A DNA stretch of 64,000 bases. Source: Diplonema japonicum (lineage: Eukaryota > Euglenozoa > Diplonemea > Diplonemida > Diplonemidae). Below the pieces are notes generated by a model. The model made no database searches and had not been told where the DNA came from. It was given only the letters and a program-made list of their open reading frames with translations. This document shows, piece by piece, positions 39,869-49,697 of this stretch; position 1 is the first letter of the stretch, and each line of letters opens with the position of its first letter. The DNA is taken from positions 62,001 through 126,000 of the forward strand of contig OZ025683.1 in NCBI GenBank assembly GCA_964019335.1, in the 5' to 3' direction. A program made the translations under genes and the position numbers.

Positions 39869-42625
39869 AGTGCTTCTAGTTCAGAAGATGACATCCATTT
39901 GAAGTTCTTGTATGGTAGCTCTTGAGTCATAGCGTGACCATAAAGGTTGTTGGCATCAATATAGAGAAGGTACTCATCGTCTGTCTTCCCCTCCACTTTC
40001 ATCTCAGCATACCTTGTCATGGCACACGTAAAACCACCACACTTCTCCTCAAAGAACATGTACATATCATGGTCTGTTAAATATTCAAGTTTTTCTCCTG
40101 TATGCTTAAAGAGACAATCCCAACTGAAGGATGGTGTTGAAAGATATTTGATAAAGTCCAAACCATAGCTCTCTTTCATTCGTTTCCTGTTATACAACAT
40201 CACATCAACCAACCCAGCAACATCTATTGCTAAGTAGAGATCGTGGAATTTCTTAAAGGAACCAAGACTAGTAACCAGTTCAGAAACCTTCTTGTGCTCT
40301 TCTTCACTGATACAGCTTTGGGTTAGATCTTCATACCACATCTTCTCTCTTTCCGCATGCTCTTTGAAGAAGTCCTCGTTAGAGATATTCATCTTCTTAT
40401 AATTGTTAAACCAAGAATAAGGAAAGTGCCCCTTTTTTAAGACATAGTCCCATAGGTGCGGTTCAAGGGTGAATTCCCCACTATCTTTTAAATTCGAAAG
40501 GTTCTTCTTCCATTCTTTTGAGAGGTCATCCTTCGATTCTTTTGGAAGGTTATCCTTTGATTCTTCTGGGAGGTTTTCTATCAATTTTGCTAGATTCGCT
40601 TGGAACATTATATATGAATCCTTGAAGACTAACTTGTGTAAGCTTATTCTCTTTTCCTCCCCTTCCTTGTTTATGAAAGTACAATGACAAGATGGCATTG
40701 TGACACTTATTTGAAGAACCTTTTCCTTGTTGTTGTTGATCATGGAAAGCTGGTCTGCCGAGATTCTATCACCAATCTTACTACTGAACAACTGTAACAA
40801 GAAATGGAAGTCATACCCCCTACCATTGTGGAAGTAGACTGGGGTTACATCATCATCAGAAACACTCCTGTTGCATTCATTGTGCGCCGCTCCTCTATAC
40901 TTCCCTGTGAGATGACAATGATCGCGCACCTTCTGTGTTTCTGTCTGTTCATTATTGAACTTCTCTCCGCAGTACATACATTTTTCAGCTCTTTTATGAT
41001 CTTCTTGTTGTTTTTCTGTGATAATCATGTTGTTTATGTTTTCATACTTTTTTTCTTCGTTCTTTTAGGAAGTTCTTGATCTGTCCACTTGTCTTGTCAC
41101 AAGCATCGAAGAATGCATCCATAACCTTCTTTGAGTACTCCTCTTGGTTCTCAATTCCTCTCATATCGAGACTGGTGCTATCATATATCCATCCTTCGAT
41201 ATCAAGGTCATCTCTCGGTACAACCTGCATCCTCCAAGAAGCTGGCATGTGATGTTGTATATTTTCTGACTTTGTCTTCCCCTTTACCTCTTCGGCTTCA
41301 AAGTCTGCCACGATAAAGAAGGGATTTTCAATCATGTTCTTATAGTTTTTAAACTTAATATCCCCAGGCTTTGGCATGTTAACCTTTGCTGGCTCATTGT
41401 TGAAACATCGTTCTTCGTGTTCCTGTAACCTTTCCTTTGTTGTCATTGAGTGCATGCAGTTGATACACACATGTTGGTTGTCCTCACATCCACCAATAAA
41501 GGCATTCAGTTTGTTAACATAAACATAGTGCTCATCATAGTGGTAAAGGTTGATGGTGTCTTCTGATCTTCTTGCTTTGTGTGTCAGACACATTGCTTTA
41601 GGTTTCCCTGAAAACACATTTACTACGGTTCCAGGGTTGTTCTTCATGAAGAGTTCAATATCTTTTGAAGTAGTTTGTTCCTTTGTACTTATACCATCGA
41701 AGTTATACTTGCTCTTCTTAAAGCCCTTTGTTTTAGACCATTGATTGAGTTTTGTTCTTTCTGTGTGATTAGGATTGGTTTGCATCAGTTCATGAACCAT
41801 CACAGCTAATCTAAAGCATGCATTCTCTATATCCTTGTGTCCTACGTTTTTAACATTGATGCAGCTTCCAATACCTTTAGGAGTGGGTTTATATGTTCCA
41901 CCTCGGGAGATATTTGTGGCAAACAATGATAGCCTAACATACTTGATCTTATCGTATGTCCAGTTAGACCCATTCTCATCATATTCCCTGTTGTGTGCAT
42001 CCTGCATGATGTTATAGAAGAGTTGTTTGAGATCTGCTTCGTCAGAAATATTGAATTTTAGTTCCTTTCCAAGAACTCTCTCAGATGTTTCCCCTTCCTT
42101 ATTTGTGACAGTATAAGCAATACTCATTTTCAATTTGCATCCGATCATAACAGACTTCAAGAAGTCCTCTATCTCATTCTTTCCGTGTGTTTCGAGCTTT
42201 TTGATAAAAAGTTCCTGTTGTTGATGGATTATGTTTGTGTTAGTAGTGTAGGTCACATATCTTCCTTGGTTTATGATCTCTACTACAGCTTGAGCTTCCT
42301 CTTCATCACTTCTCTCACTTGTTTTGATAATACTCTTTAGCTGATTATCTTTTTTATCAAAGAACTTCTTTGCGCTTTCAATCTTTTCAGATAGGTTGTC
42401 TTGAAGTCCATTGAAGAAGTCATCTGCCTTATCCCCAACCTTCTCACGAGCTTCTTTTATATGGGTAGACAGCTTAGAGGCTTGGTCTTTCACACCCTTC
42501 AGCTTCCCTAAGAACGTCTCTGTGGCTTTCTTTACCTTGAGCAAAGGAACTTTCTCTTTAACCTTCTTCTTTACTTGTTTAAAGAGGTTTTCAAAAGGAT
42601 CCATTTTTCTATAATTTTTTGTCAT
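39869..42625 (-). pseudogene. Polinton/Maverick type-B DNA polymerase, frameshifted and truncated
   Basis: The first frame runs 42625-41042 (probable Met at 42604) and the second runs 41028-39869. The N-terminal part has a long coiled region, a Cys/His pair segment (CINCMHSMTTKERLQEHEER) and the exonuclease motif FFIVADFEAEEV. The second part begins with CMYCGEKF and DHCHLTGKYRGAAHNECN, the zinc/HNH-like block typical of these protein-primed polymerases, and reaches palm motif A (LLYIDANNLYGHAMTQ). The two frames differ by one base at an A-run (41048-41054), so a single-base slip explains the break. The remaining palm and thumb motifs are missing because the element stops at the repeat junction near 39868. 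It cannot encode a working polymerase as it stands. Confidence 0.85.
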
Positions 42626-42672
42626 TTTTTTAAAAAAATAATTTATTTAAGTCACAAAAAAAAAAATATCTA

Positions 42673-43593
42673 TTAATCAAGGACAATCTCTATATCCTTG
42701 ACTTTTATTAGGTTTTCTAACCTTTCGGTTGAACCATCATTCAGTACCGCATTGACCTGTTTAAGTCTCACTATTGTGAAGGTCTCTTTTGAGTAACGTT
42801 GCTTAGTACCCTTTGAGAAGATGTTCCTGGTTAAAGCCTTCCGCACTTGATCACCAACCTTGAGTCTCGTCTGCTCAACTGAATAGTTCTTTTTAAGGTT
42901 ATCCTTCAAGATCTCCATGTCGTTCTTCTCAATTGAATCAGGTGTTCTCCCATGTAATGTTGTGTGAGGTGTCTTGTTGTAGGCTTCGATAAGCTTGTCC
43001 AGTGAGTCTACCCAGTTTGATGTATTGTTGATGGCAAAGTGCTTCTCCAACCTCTCTCTAACTGTCCTGCTGAAACGATCAATGATACCTAATGCACTAT
43101 GATCCCCAATCTCATTTGTGTCATGTTCAATGTTGTAGAGCTCAAAGAGGGTCGATACTTCATTGTTCAAAAACTCAGGTCCATTATCACTCATAAACCT
43201 CTTGGGGAGTGGATGGTTCTTAGGTAGCTTGTCAAGAAGCTTAACTATTCCCTCACGGGTCGCACTCTTGGTCTTCCTCTTCATTGGAATAGCATAAGCG
43301 TATCGTGCGAAGACATCTACGGCAATAAGTATCCAGGCATATCCACTGTTTGAACGCTTCAGTTTTTGAAAGTCTAAGAGATCCATCTGAATGAGATCGT
43401 TTGCCTTGAACGCAACAATGTGTCCCTTCAGCTTCTGAGGTGGTTGTCTGAAGAGTTGATTGGCTTCCTGTCTCTCAAGGAAGGCTTTAATCTGCTTCCT
43501 GGGGTACTTCTTTTCTCCTGTCTGCATCTTGTACAGCTTCTCAACAGATGTTATGTAGCCCGCACTTTCCCATAATGTGTCTAATGTTTGCAT
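42673..43593 (-). CDS. Polinton retroviral-type integrase
   Basis: A complete-looking 306-residue frame. The DDE core shows DLIQMDLLDFQKLKR (first Asp), RFMSDNGPEFLNNE (second Asp) and FSRTVRERLEKH with the Glu at integrase spacing, then a C-terminal barrel (GDQVRKALTRNIFSKG, then RYSKETFTIVRLKQV). This is the c-integrase that inserts Polinton DNA with short target duplications. The first residues look slightly truncated relative to the zinc-binding N-terminal domain of the family. Its DNA is A/T-richer than the flanking cellular genes, like the polymerase next to it. Confidence 0.85.
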   Translation of the reverse strand: MQTLDTLWESAGYITSVEKLYKMQTGEKKYPRKQIKAFLERQEANQLFRQPPQKLKGHIVAFKANDLIQMDLLDFQKLKRSNSGYAWILIAVDVFARYAYAIPMKRKTKSATREGIVKLLDKLPKNHPLPKRFMSDNGPEFLNNEVSTLFELYNIEHDTNEIGDHSALGIIDRFSRTVRERLEKHFAINNTSNWVDSLDKLIEAYNKTPHTTLHGRTPDSIEKNDMEILKDNLKKNYSVEQTRLKVGDQVRKALTRNIFSKGTKQRYSKETFTIVRLKQVNAVLNDGSTERLENLIKVKDIEIVLD

Positions 43594-43610
43594 CTTTTTC
43601 TATAAAAAGA

Positions 43611-43982
43611 ATGACTTACCAAACCATCAATGTGTTACTATCAGAAGGTCAGAAGAAGTCTATACAGAAGGCTGTTGAAGACGGTGTGGGTGTGACCCTT
43701 AAGATTGATCCCTCAATGACAGGGAGTGACAGGTTAGCTATCACAATGACTCAAAAGAACAAGTTGATGAAAGCAGTAAATTCAAAGACAAGTGTGATGT
43801 TGAAGCTCTCAAAAACACAACTCTTGCACATGAGGAAGCAGGGTGGGTTCTTGCAATTCCTGGCACCTATCGCTGTTGCAGGTCTGAGTGCTCTAGCGGC
43901 TCATGGAGGGAAGAAGTTAGGACAGAAGATGTTTGGAAAAGGATTGTACATTCCAGGTAAGACTCTTCCTCGTTCTCTTTAA
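43611..43982 (+). CDS. Polinton PX-like minor virion protein
   Basis: A 123-residue frame from ATG at 43611, divergent from the integrase. The basic start (MTYQTINVLLSEGQKKSIQ) and the ending GGFLQFLAPIAVAGLSALAA with KMFGKGLYIPG match the small basic, membrane-active proteins encoded by Polintons and adintovirus-like elements beside the protease. The role is inferred as capsid-interior or membrane-disrupting by family. It looks intact. Confidence 0.6.
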   Translation: MTYQTINVLLSEGQKKSIQKAVEDGVGVTLKIDPSMTGSDRLAITMTQKNKLMKAVNSKTSVMLKLSKTQLLHMRKQGGFLQFLAPIAVAGLSALAAHGGKKLGQKMFGKGLYIPGKTLPRSL

Positions 43983-43984
43983 AA

Positions 43985-44161
43985 ATGAAGGTGCATGAGA
44001 TAGACGGGTTATATGATTCCGATATCATTGAGTGGTGTAGGTACTATAAGATTCCCCTGCATGGTATCTTCATGCGAGATGAAGTTCCTCATGGTTTGAC
44101 AAATGGTGCCAAGCTCACACCAGTGTTTTTGCAAGGAGTGAGAAAAAAGGTTTCAGAATAA
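43985..44161 (+). pseudogene. Truncated Polinton adenain-like protease
   Basis: A 58-codon frame starts 3 nt after the PX-like stop. DSDIIEWCRYYKIPLHGIFM and RDEVP match the N-terminus of adenain-type cysteine proteases of Polintons (the IP.F.GVFMRD.LP block). The frame stops before the His/Asp/Cys catalytic region, so it is a stub. Gene order (integrase, PX-like, protease) fits a Polinton. Confidence 0.5.
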
Positions 44162-44174
44162 AAAACACCAAGGA

Positions 44175-44552
44175 TCATGCACTCCCTGCCTTGACTGTCT
44201 TGGGTAGCCAGCCATGCTCTTCCAAAGCTGCCATTGTCTCCTCAGGTGTCTTGTCCTTCCACTCTTTCTTCTCTTCGTCGTACATCCTCCCCAACAGGTA
44301 GTGCACATGCGCCATGTAGTGAAGGCGGATCGTGTTTCTCTGCTGTACCCTGAGGAGACCAAGTGCTTCTTTCTTCTCTCTGATGCTTTCAACCATGTCC
44401 AGCACAGCATCGGTATCCATGTACCCCAATCCGACAGGCCCTTGTTTAGCTATCTCCAAGCAAAGCTCTTCTTGGTCAGATGTCAACCCAGCATGTCTGA
44501 AGCGGTGTTTGAGACGCTTGTTCTGTTGCTCAACCTCTGTAATAATTGGCAT
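44175..44552 (-). CDS. Hypothetical protein of the Polinton region, 125 aa
   Basis: An open frame from Met at 44552. The protein is helical and charged (EVEQQNKRLKHRFRHAG, REKKEALGLLRVQQRNT) with an aromatic HYMAHVHYLLGRMYDEE stretch. No family is recognised. Just upstream, other frames (44530-44622 and 44582-44740) also look coding for short stretches, suggesting a frameshifted longer gene. Confidence 0.35.
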   Translation of the reverse strand: MPIITEVEQQNKRLKHRFRHAGLTSDQEELCLEIAKQGPVGLGYMDTDAVLDMVESIREKKEALGLLRVQQRNTIRLHYMAHVHYLLGRMYDEEKKEWKDKTPEETMAALEEHGWLPKTVKAGSA

Positions 44553-44747
44553 TATTCACTTTTTTTTTGACCATACTCTTTTCAAACCTCTCCTGGAAAT
44601 CCTTTGCATCCTTCACGGCCATCACTGTGAATGTATTTTTTAATCGTTTTCACATTGTGTGACATACAAGGTTCCAGGAAGTCTAGCTTCAACCCACGGA
44701 GGTTCCCGCTGAAGCAGGAGTAATACTCCTTCAGGTGGTCCTTATAC

Positions 44748-45171
44748 CAGTGTTGGTCCAGACCCTTGAGGGACTCAGGGGACTCCAAGGGACAGGACAG
44801 GAGTCCCCTGAAATTTTCAGGGGTCTGGAGGGGACTCAGGGGACTCAGGGGACTCAAGGGACAAAGGGGACTCAGGGGTCTGGAGGGGACTCAGGGGACT
44901 CTTGGGACCAAAAAATTTCTTTGTGTTTTTTGTGTCACAAAGACCCAAATTTAGGCTGGGGCTTGCATTTTTTTGGTACTTTTGGTTTCAAAAGTTCAAA
45001 AAAAGAGGTCCTAGGTTTGGGTGGGATCTTAGGCAAGGCTCATACTACCTTGTTGTGACTATGTAAAAAAAGAAAAAAAAATTAAAAAAAAAATTAAAAA
45101 AAATGTCTTGGGGTTTGGGGACCAGCTTTGAAAAAAAAATATTAAAAAGAGGCTTGCAAGAAAAGTACAAT

Positions 45172-45174
<3 letters not shown>
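44748..45174 (+). repeat. Left inverted repeat of a 10.6 kb segment
   Basis: It starts CAGTGTTGGTCCAGACCC, runs through GGGACTCA tandem motifs, and ends near AAGTACAATGCAAAA. It matches the reverse complement of 54921-55315 with few changes, apart from about 30 bp of extra tandem units here. Confidence 0.8.
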
Positions 45175-45205
<31 letters not shown>

Positions 45206-45559
45206 CCTGGCATGTATTCCTTATCATGACAAAAGTACAACACAAATTATGTAAAAAAAAAAAAAGAAGAAAAAATCTAACTTTCAGTTATGAAAGGGCA
45301 GCCCTTCTGGGAGTTTTTTTTAGAAATTTCGACACAGAAAATATTTTATACACTGTATGGTACAATATAAAACGACACTTTGGTGTGTTGTGTTGTGTTA
45401 CTTCACATTTTTTGTGTCAAGTGAATGAAATGTGAACAGAAAACACATCATGTTGCTTCACATTGTGTTGCATTGCTGTCAGAGTCGATGTGTATTTATA
45501 CAGTATTTAGCCTTTGTTTATCATTTTCTTTGTATTATTTTTTACAATTAACAGATAAA

Positions 45560-45781
45560 ATGATTGTGGTACTTGTTCTGTTTCTGTTCTTCGTTCCCGA
45601 CACCGAAGCTGTGCCAAGTAGTGAAGAAGGTGAAAGGGGTGCAGAGGGTGCAGAGGATAAGCACCAGAAACATGACTGCCAACTCAATATGGCATGGCAT
45701 GGGCTATGTTCAGGTAAATCTGAACTAGAGGAGGAGGAAGAAGAGGAGGAAATCAATACAAAAATGAAGAGAAAGGTTTAA
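45560..45781 (+). CDS. Small secreted-type ORF inside the repeat-bounded segment
   Basis: This 73-codon frame starts MIVVLVLFLFFVPDTEA, a signal peptide, and follows a T/C tract and AACAG by 5 nt, the local acceptor pattern. The rest is acidic and Glu-rich. A GTAAAT donor at 45715 could splice it to a later exon, but I could not match the phase to 45901. No family. Confidence 0.35.
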   Translation: MIVVLVLFLFFVPDTEAVPSSEEGERGAEGAEDKHQKHDCQLNMAWHGLCSGKSELEEEEEEEEINTKMKRKV

Positions 45782-45900
45782 ACATTTGAAAAAAAAAAAA
45801 TAAAATAAATAAAATAAAGAAGTGCAAAAGAGAAAGTTCAAGTACAAGCAGCAGCAGTGGCAGCATCGATGGACGCATCTCAACGCAAAAGGCATCAACT

Positions 45901-46362
45901 GTGTTCTCACAGAAATATGTGAAAACACAAGACCTTACCCAGACTGGCAACAAGAATGGCCTCAGCCATGATGAAATGTTGCATTTCATGAAGGGGAAAG
46001 GAGAAGGCACAACCTTCAGAGCCCACGGCACTGGAGGGGAGCAACACAAGAAACCAACACAGGACGACATGGTTTCTGTCTGGGATGGGAAGATTGTTGG
46101 CATCTTGCCAGGTGTTGCTGTTTCGTGTGAGTATGCACAGGATCCTGGGTACCTGCACCACTTCCCCCCAAATGTGGAAGATGAACGGGTTTATCGTCTT
46201 GAGGCCAAGACAATAAACCACAACCCATACCAGCTTCATGATACCATGGCAAAACTTGGTCTTGCAAAAGCACGAATCACAGAGCTACAAGACACCATCA
46301 AAGTTCTGAAGGCTGAAGCCTACAACCTAAGGCAACACACACCTCGTCTGGAAACACACTAG
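45901..46362 (+). CDS. Mobile-region ORF with C-terminal coiled coil
   Basis: A 153-residue frame; the same phase is open upstream to about 45800 with a Ser-rich stretch, so it may be the 3' part of a spliced exon. It contains VWDGKIVGILPGVAVSCEYA and ends in a helix (LGLAKARITELQDTIKVLKA). It lies 2 nt before the next ORF in another phase. No family is recognised. Confidence 0.35.
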   Translation: MFSQKYVKTQDLTQTGNKNGLSHDEMLHFMKGKGEGTTFRAHGTGGEQHKKPTQDDMVSVWDGKIVGILPGVAVSCEYAQDPGYLHHFPPNVEDERVYRLEAKTINHNPYQLHDTMAKLGLAKARITELQDTIKVLKAEAYNLRQHTPRLETH

Positions 46363-46364
46363 TC

Positions 46365-46877
46365 ATGTTGGAAGCACCTGCCAAGGAATGTTCTACAACA
46401 CCCAAGACATCCATCTGGGACAACAAGACATGGTCTGTTGGTGATGCACATGGTATCAACCCTTCTAAGGAGTACTACTTTGGCAAGATAGTGACAAAGG
46501 AAAAGGATGGCACGGTCATGGAGAAGCGGCCGTGTCTTGCCCCTGAGTGTGTTGAACGTGTGGTGACCATCTGGTCAAGATTGGGGAAGCTGAAGGAGCA
46601 CTGGGAGTGCAGACACAGCCCTGGTGTGAAAGCGAAATTGGCAGAAAAGCTGAAGAAGAAGACAGCTGCAAAGATCCCCAAGCTGGTGAAAGAAAAGTGC
46701 AGTCCGATCTCTGAGCCAATGCCAGGGTTGTCGCTGTCACAGGGTTCGCCTCATTCTCAAGGCTCAAATCTCACAGCAAAGAGATGTGTTGTCCAAGAGA
46801 TGCAAGCCCTGAGTATGGTGGATTGTGTGTCCATTTTCCTTTGCCTGTATTGCCTGCCATTCGTTTTGTGTGATTGA
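46365..46877 (+). CDS. BED-type zinc finger ORF, probably spliced onward
   Basis: A 170-codon frame with KRPCLAPECVERVVTIWSRL followed by GKLKEHWECRH: two Cys and two His at BED-finger spacing, as in transposase N-termini. Near 46816 a GTGG donor and a GATGCAG acceptor at about 46905 would splice to a further frame (GINRKHVQSRVVELGQETYT) ending by 47153. It may be the N-terminal part of a transposase whose catalytic part is not found on this strand. Confidence 0.4.
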   Translation: MLEAPAKECSTTPKTSIWDNKTWSVGDAHGINPSKEYYFGKIVTKEKDGTVMEKRPCLAPECVERVVTIWSRLGKLKEHWECRHSPGVKAKLAEKLKKKTAAKIPKLVKEKCSPISEPMPGLSLSQGSPHSQGSNLTAKRCVVQEMQALSMVDCVSIFLCLYCLPFVLCD

Positions 46878-47153
46878 AAGTTCTTTCACAGCTTTTTCGA
46901 TGCAGGCAAATTGAAAGGAATCAACAGGAAACATGTGCAAAGCCGTGTTGTTGAACTTGGACAGGAGACATACACTGCTGTCCTAAACAGGCTGCTGGGG
47001 AAAAAAAAATTTGCAAAAAAGTCCATTTTGAGGGTGCCTGAGTGCCATGTGACCCCAGAAAAAAAAAATAATAAAAAAGAGGAACTGGCCGTTGTTTGTA
47101 TATGCTGGGTAAAACCTGGAGAGCCAAGGCCTTTGAGTTCTTTTTTTTTTTAA

Positions 47154-48062
47154 ACCTCTTTTTTTTTGGCTGGCCAAGCCCTCTCCTTTCTTTTTCTCCC
47201 TCCCTGGCCTCAGGTAGGGGTAGGGGTGGGTGGGGCCCAGGTGGGTGAAAGTGAAGAGGAGTGAAAAAAGGGTACACAAGTCTATCCTGGCTTGCTTTTC
47301 TTTAATGGACACTTTGCTCACTGGGTAGGGGGGTGAGCAACTCATACCACACATTTGCAGGGTCTTTATCTACAAGTTTTTGCCTTGGGTTACGTTTTTC
47401 TTTTTTTTTTCCTTCTGGGGGTGGGGTTGTTGGTAAAACATGGGTAATATTTGGTATTGTTAAATAAGGTTGCTGCTCACTGTTTCTTTTCTCTTTCTTT
47501 TTCTTTGTTCCTTTCTTTTTCTCTTTGTGGCACTCTTCTTATTTCACACTTGTTCTCTTTTTTTTCTCTTCTTCTTTTTCTGGGGGTAAATGAGTTGGGT
47601 TGTTTGGGTAAATGGGATTAGATAAGGCTGCTGCTCACAAACTTTTCTTCTTCCTCTTTCTTCTCTTCATGGCACTCTTCTTATCCATATTTATATTCCT
47701 ACACTTGTTCTCTTTTCTCATTTGTCCTGTTCATCCCATTAATTATTTCAATTCTCACACAAGGCAAACCCATTAGAGGGTAGGACTGCTTTGGGAGGTG
47801 ATTTTCTTAGGGGACACTGCACTACTTGTTGTCACCACTGGGTTGGTAGAGGTTGAAGAAGTAGACTGCTTGATGGGTGATGTTGATATTGCTGTTGTTT
47901 TTGGAGGATCTGTAGTGGTTGCAGAAGATCTCACTTTTGTTTGAATTGGTGAGCTTGTGGTAGATAAGAGAGATCTTGGAGGAGGTGGTGGGAATGGTGA
48001 TGTTGCTATTGTTTTTGCTTGTGGCTTGTCCCACCACCTTTATATCTCTCCTGTAGGGTAGG
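47154..48062. other. Low-complexity spacer
   Basis: T/C-rich and G/T-rich sequence with a partial direct repeat (GATAAGGCTGCTGCTCAC... at about 47470 and 47620; a related stretch recurs at 56625). No coding frame is supported. Confidence 0.5.
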
Positions 48063-49040
48063 GTGGAAAATGTTCAGAAGGGTAATTGGCACGTCTTTAA
48101 AGCTCCGTTTTTCAAAGTACCATGCTTGCACAAGCTTATAAGACGTTTAGAGGAGAAGAAAAGTGGTGGGAGGGACCAGCAATGGAGGCAGAAATGGTTT
48201 ACACCACAAGTTCTCAGCAGTGCTGTCTCTGGTTCCTTTGTAACAGCACTGGTCACAGTGTTTGTTGCCATTCCACTGAACGATAGTTATCAATGTGAAC
48301 GGCAGGAAAAAATAGATAAGAAAGCACAAGAAGAAGAAGCAGAATGCAGGAATGCTCACATTGAGAAGCTGCTTGCACCTCAGATCGAGTTGAGTTCAAG
48401 AAGGGCTTTATCCGTACAGAGGTAAAAACGCTGAGTGAAGAGCTGGAGAAATACCACAAAGATTTTGACATCAAGAAAGAGAATGCTTTCGTGGTTATCT
48501 GTGGTCTGAAGGCTGCAGGTAAAACAACTGCTGTTAAGCTTGCATTCAGAGGCAAGAAGGGGGTGCTTACTGTAGACACTGTCATTGGTGAGGGCTCAGA
48601 AGTAACCACTGCAAGCTTTGAGGACGCATTGTCTCGAAGGTACAACAAGCTTTTCCCTGAGGTAAAGGGAATGGGTCCAAGCCTTAGTGAGGTTAACGAC
48701 ATTTGTGTGAAGAGATTCAGGAGGCCGCTGCTGATCTACTGGAAAGTCAAGGCCAGGGGGCAAGAAAACGAATGCCTCTCTGGCATTGCTATCCTTTGAC
48801 AACAATACAAAAGGAAACATTGCTGTCGTCATTGAGACCTCAAACCCAACGGTAATTGATACCTTTTCTTTAACTTCTACTTTTTTTTTATCCACAGCTT
48901 GGTGCGTTGATCCCGACTGTCCACCAGATGTGCAAAACCTGTTCCTTGACCACATGTCCTACACCGACTTTGTGAAGGCCTTCGATGCAGACCCCTTTGC
49001 CAAGAATTTCACAGTGAGGCTTGGTGGAAAAGACAAGTAT
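48063..49040 (+). pseudogene. P-loop NTPase-like gene, frameshifted
   Basis: Frame 1 (48063-48425) begins MENVQKGNWHVFKAPFFK and has a TM segment (VLSSAVSGSFVTALVTVFVA) and an acidic helix. A second phase carries VICGLKAAGKTTAVKLAF, a Walker A motif. The phases meet at a GAGTT duplication near 48385, a 5-bp tandem repeat that explains the shift. A second shift near 48760 (G5/A4 runs) leads to a third phase ending in DPDCPPDVQNLFLDHMSYTD. It looks like a once-intact membrane-anchored NTPase carried by the mobile segment. The family is not recognised. Confidence 0.5.
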
Positions 49041-49043
49041 AAG

Positions 49044-49175
49044 CAGTGTTGGTCAGTCCCATCCTGTCCCCTAAAACGGAATATGGGCCTGGATGGGACT
49101 CACGGGACTCCATGGGACAGGACTCAACGGGACTCACAGGACTCATGGGACTCCATGGGACTCTCCCCAACACTG
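49044..49175 (+). repeat. CAGTGTTGGTCAG-headed repeat, copy a
   Basis: This begins CAGTGTTGGTCAGTCCC, holds GGGACTCACGGGACTCC tandem motifs and ends CCCCAACACTG. The right flank (TCATTATTTTTGATAG) is shared with the copy at 51210, so the repeat extends beyond this core. Confidence 0.6.
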
Positions 49176-49410
49176 TCATTATTTTTGATAGTTTTGCAAC
49201 TTTTTTTTTTTTTTTTCCCTTTGGACATACATGATGTGTTTACCCAGGTTGGTCAGACCAGACCAGTCTGGTAAAACCGAAAATACAGGTCTGAGGGGTC
49301 TACTGACCAGTCTGGCCCCAACTTTTTTTTTCCTTCATCAGGTGTCTTGCCACACACCACAGGTACCCTTAAATGTCTTTCTTTTTTTTCTTCTTCTTCA
49401 TACCACAGAC

Positions 49411-49476
49411 ATGCACAGCTCCATCAAGCCATTTGACACATTTGCACCTATCTACTCCGGTTCACTGCAGCTGCAG
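49411..49476 (+). other. Repeated 22-codon exon cassette, copy b
   Basis: Same layout as 38684-38749: pyrimidine tract, CCACAG, ATG, 22 codons, CTGCAG before GTATGT. The codons differ at only a few positions. Confidence 0.5.
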
Positions 49477-49697
49477 GTATGTACATATGTCCGGAAATGT
49501 TGAATTTGGATGTAATAGAAAAGGGTGGAAATGATAAATAATATGTACAAGAGGAGGGTGTGTGTGTTTACACAACCAGTGTAAACAGATCGGTTCCTTA
49601 ATCGTATTTAAAAAAAGAAGGGGGGGAAGCAATATATTTTTACAGGTGGGTAATGGGTGAGTGTGTTTATGTTTTGAACAACTGTGTAAAACAGTGC

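Noticed and set aside
41028-41060. 32-nt GTATG...CACAG intron joining the two Polinton polymerase frames
   Set aside because: The motif is present but the phases do not match after splicing; a one-base slip in the A run fits better.
44765-44910. GGGACTC tandem motifs as a CRISPR-like array
   Set aside because: No regular repeat-spacer structure and no cas genes; it is a simple tandem repeat within an inverted repeat.
49044-49175. Short hAT MITE bounded by CAGTGTTGG/CCAACACTG
   Set aside because: No target duplication, and both copies share the same right flank, so the repeat is larger than this core.
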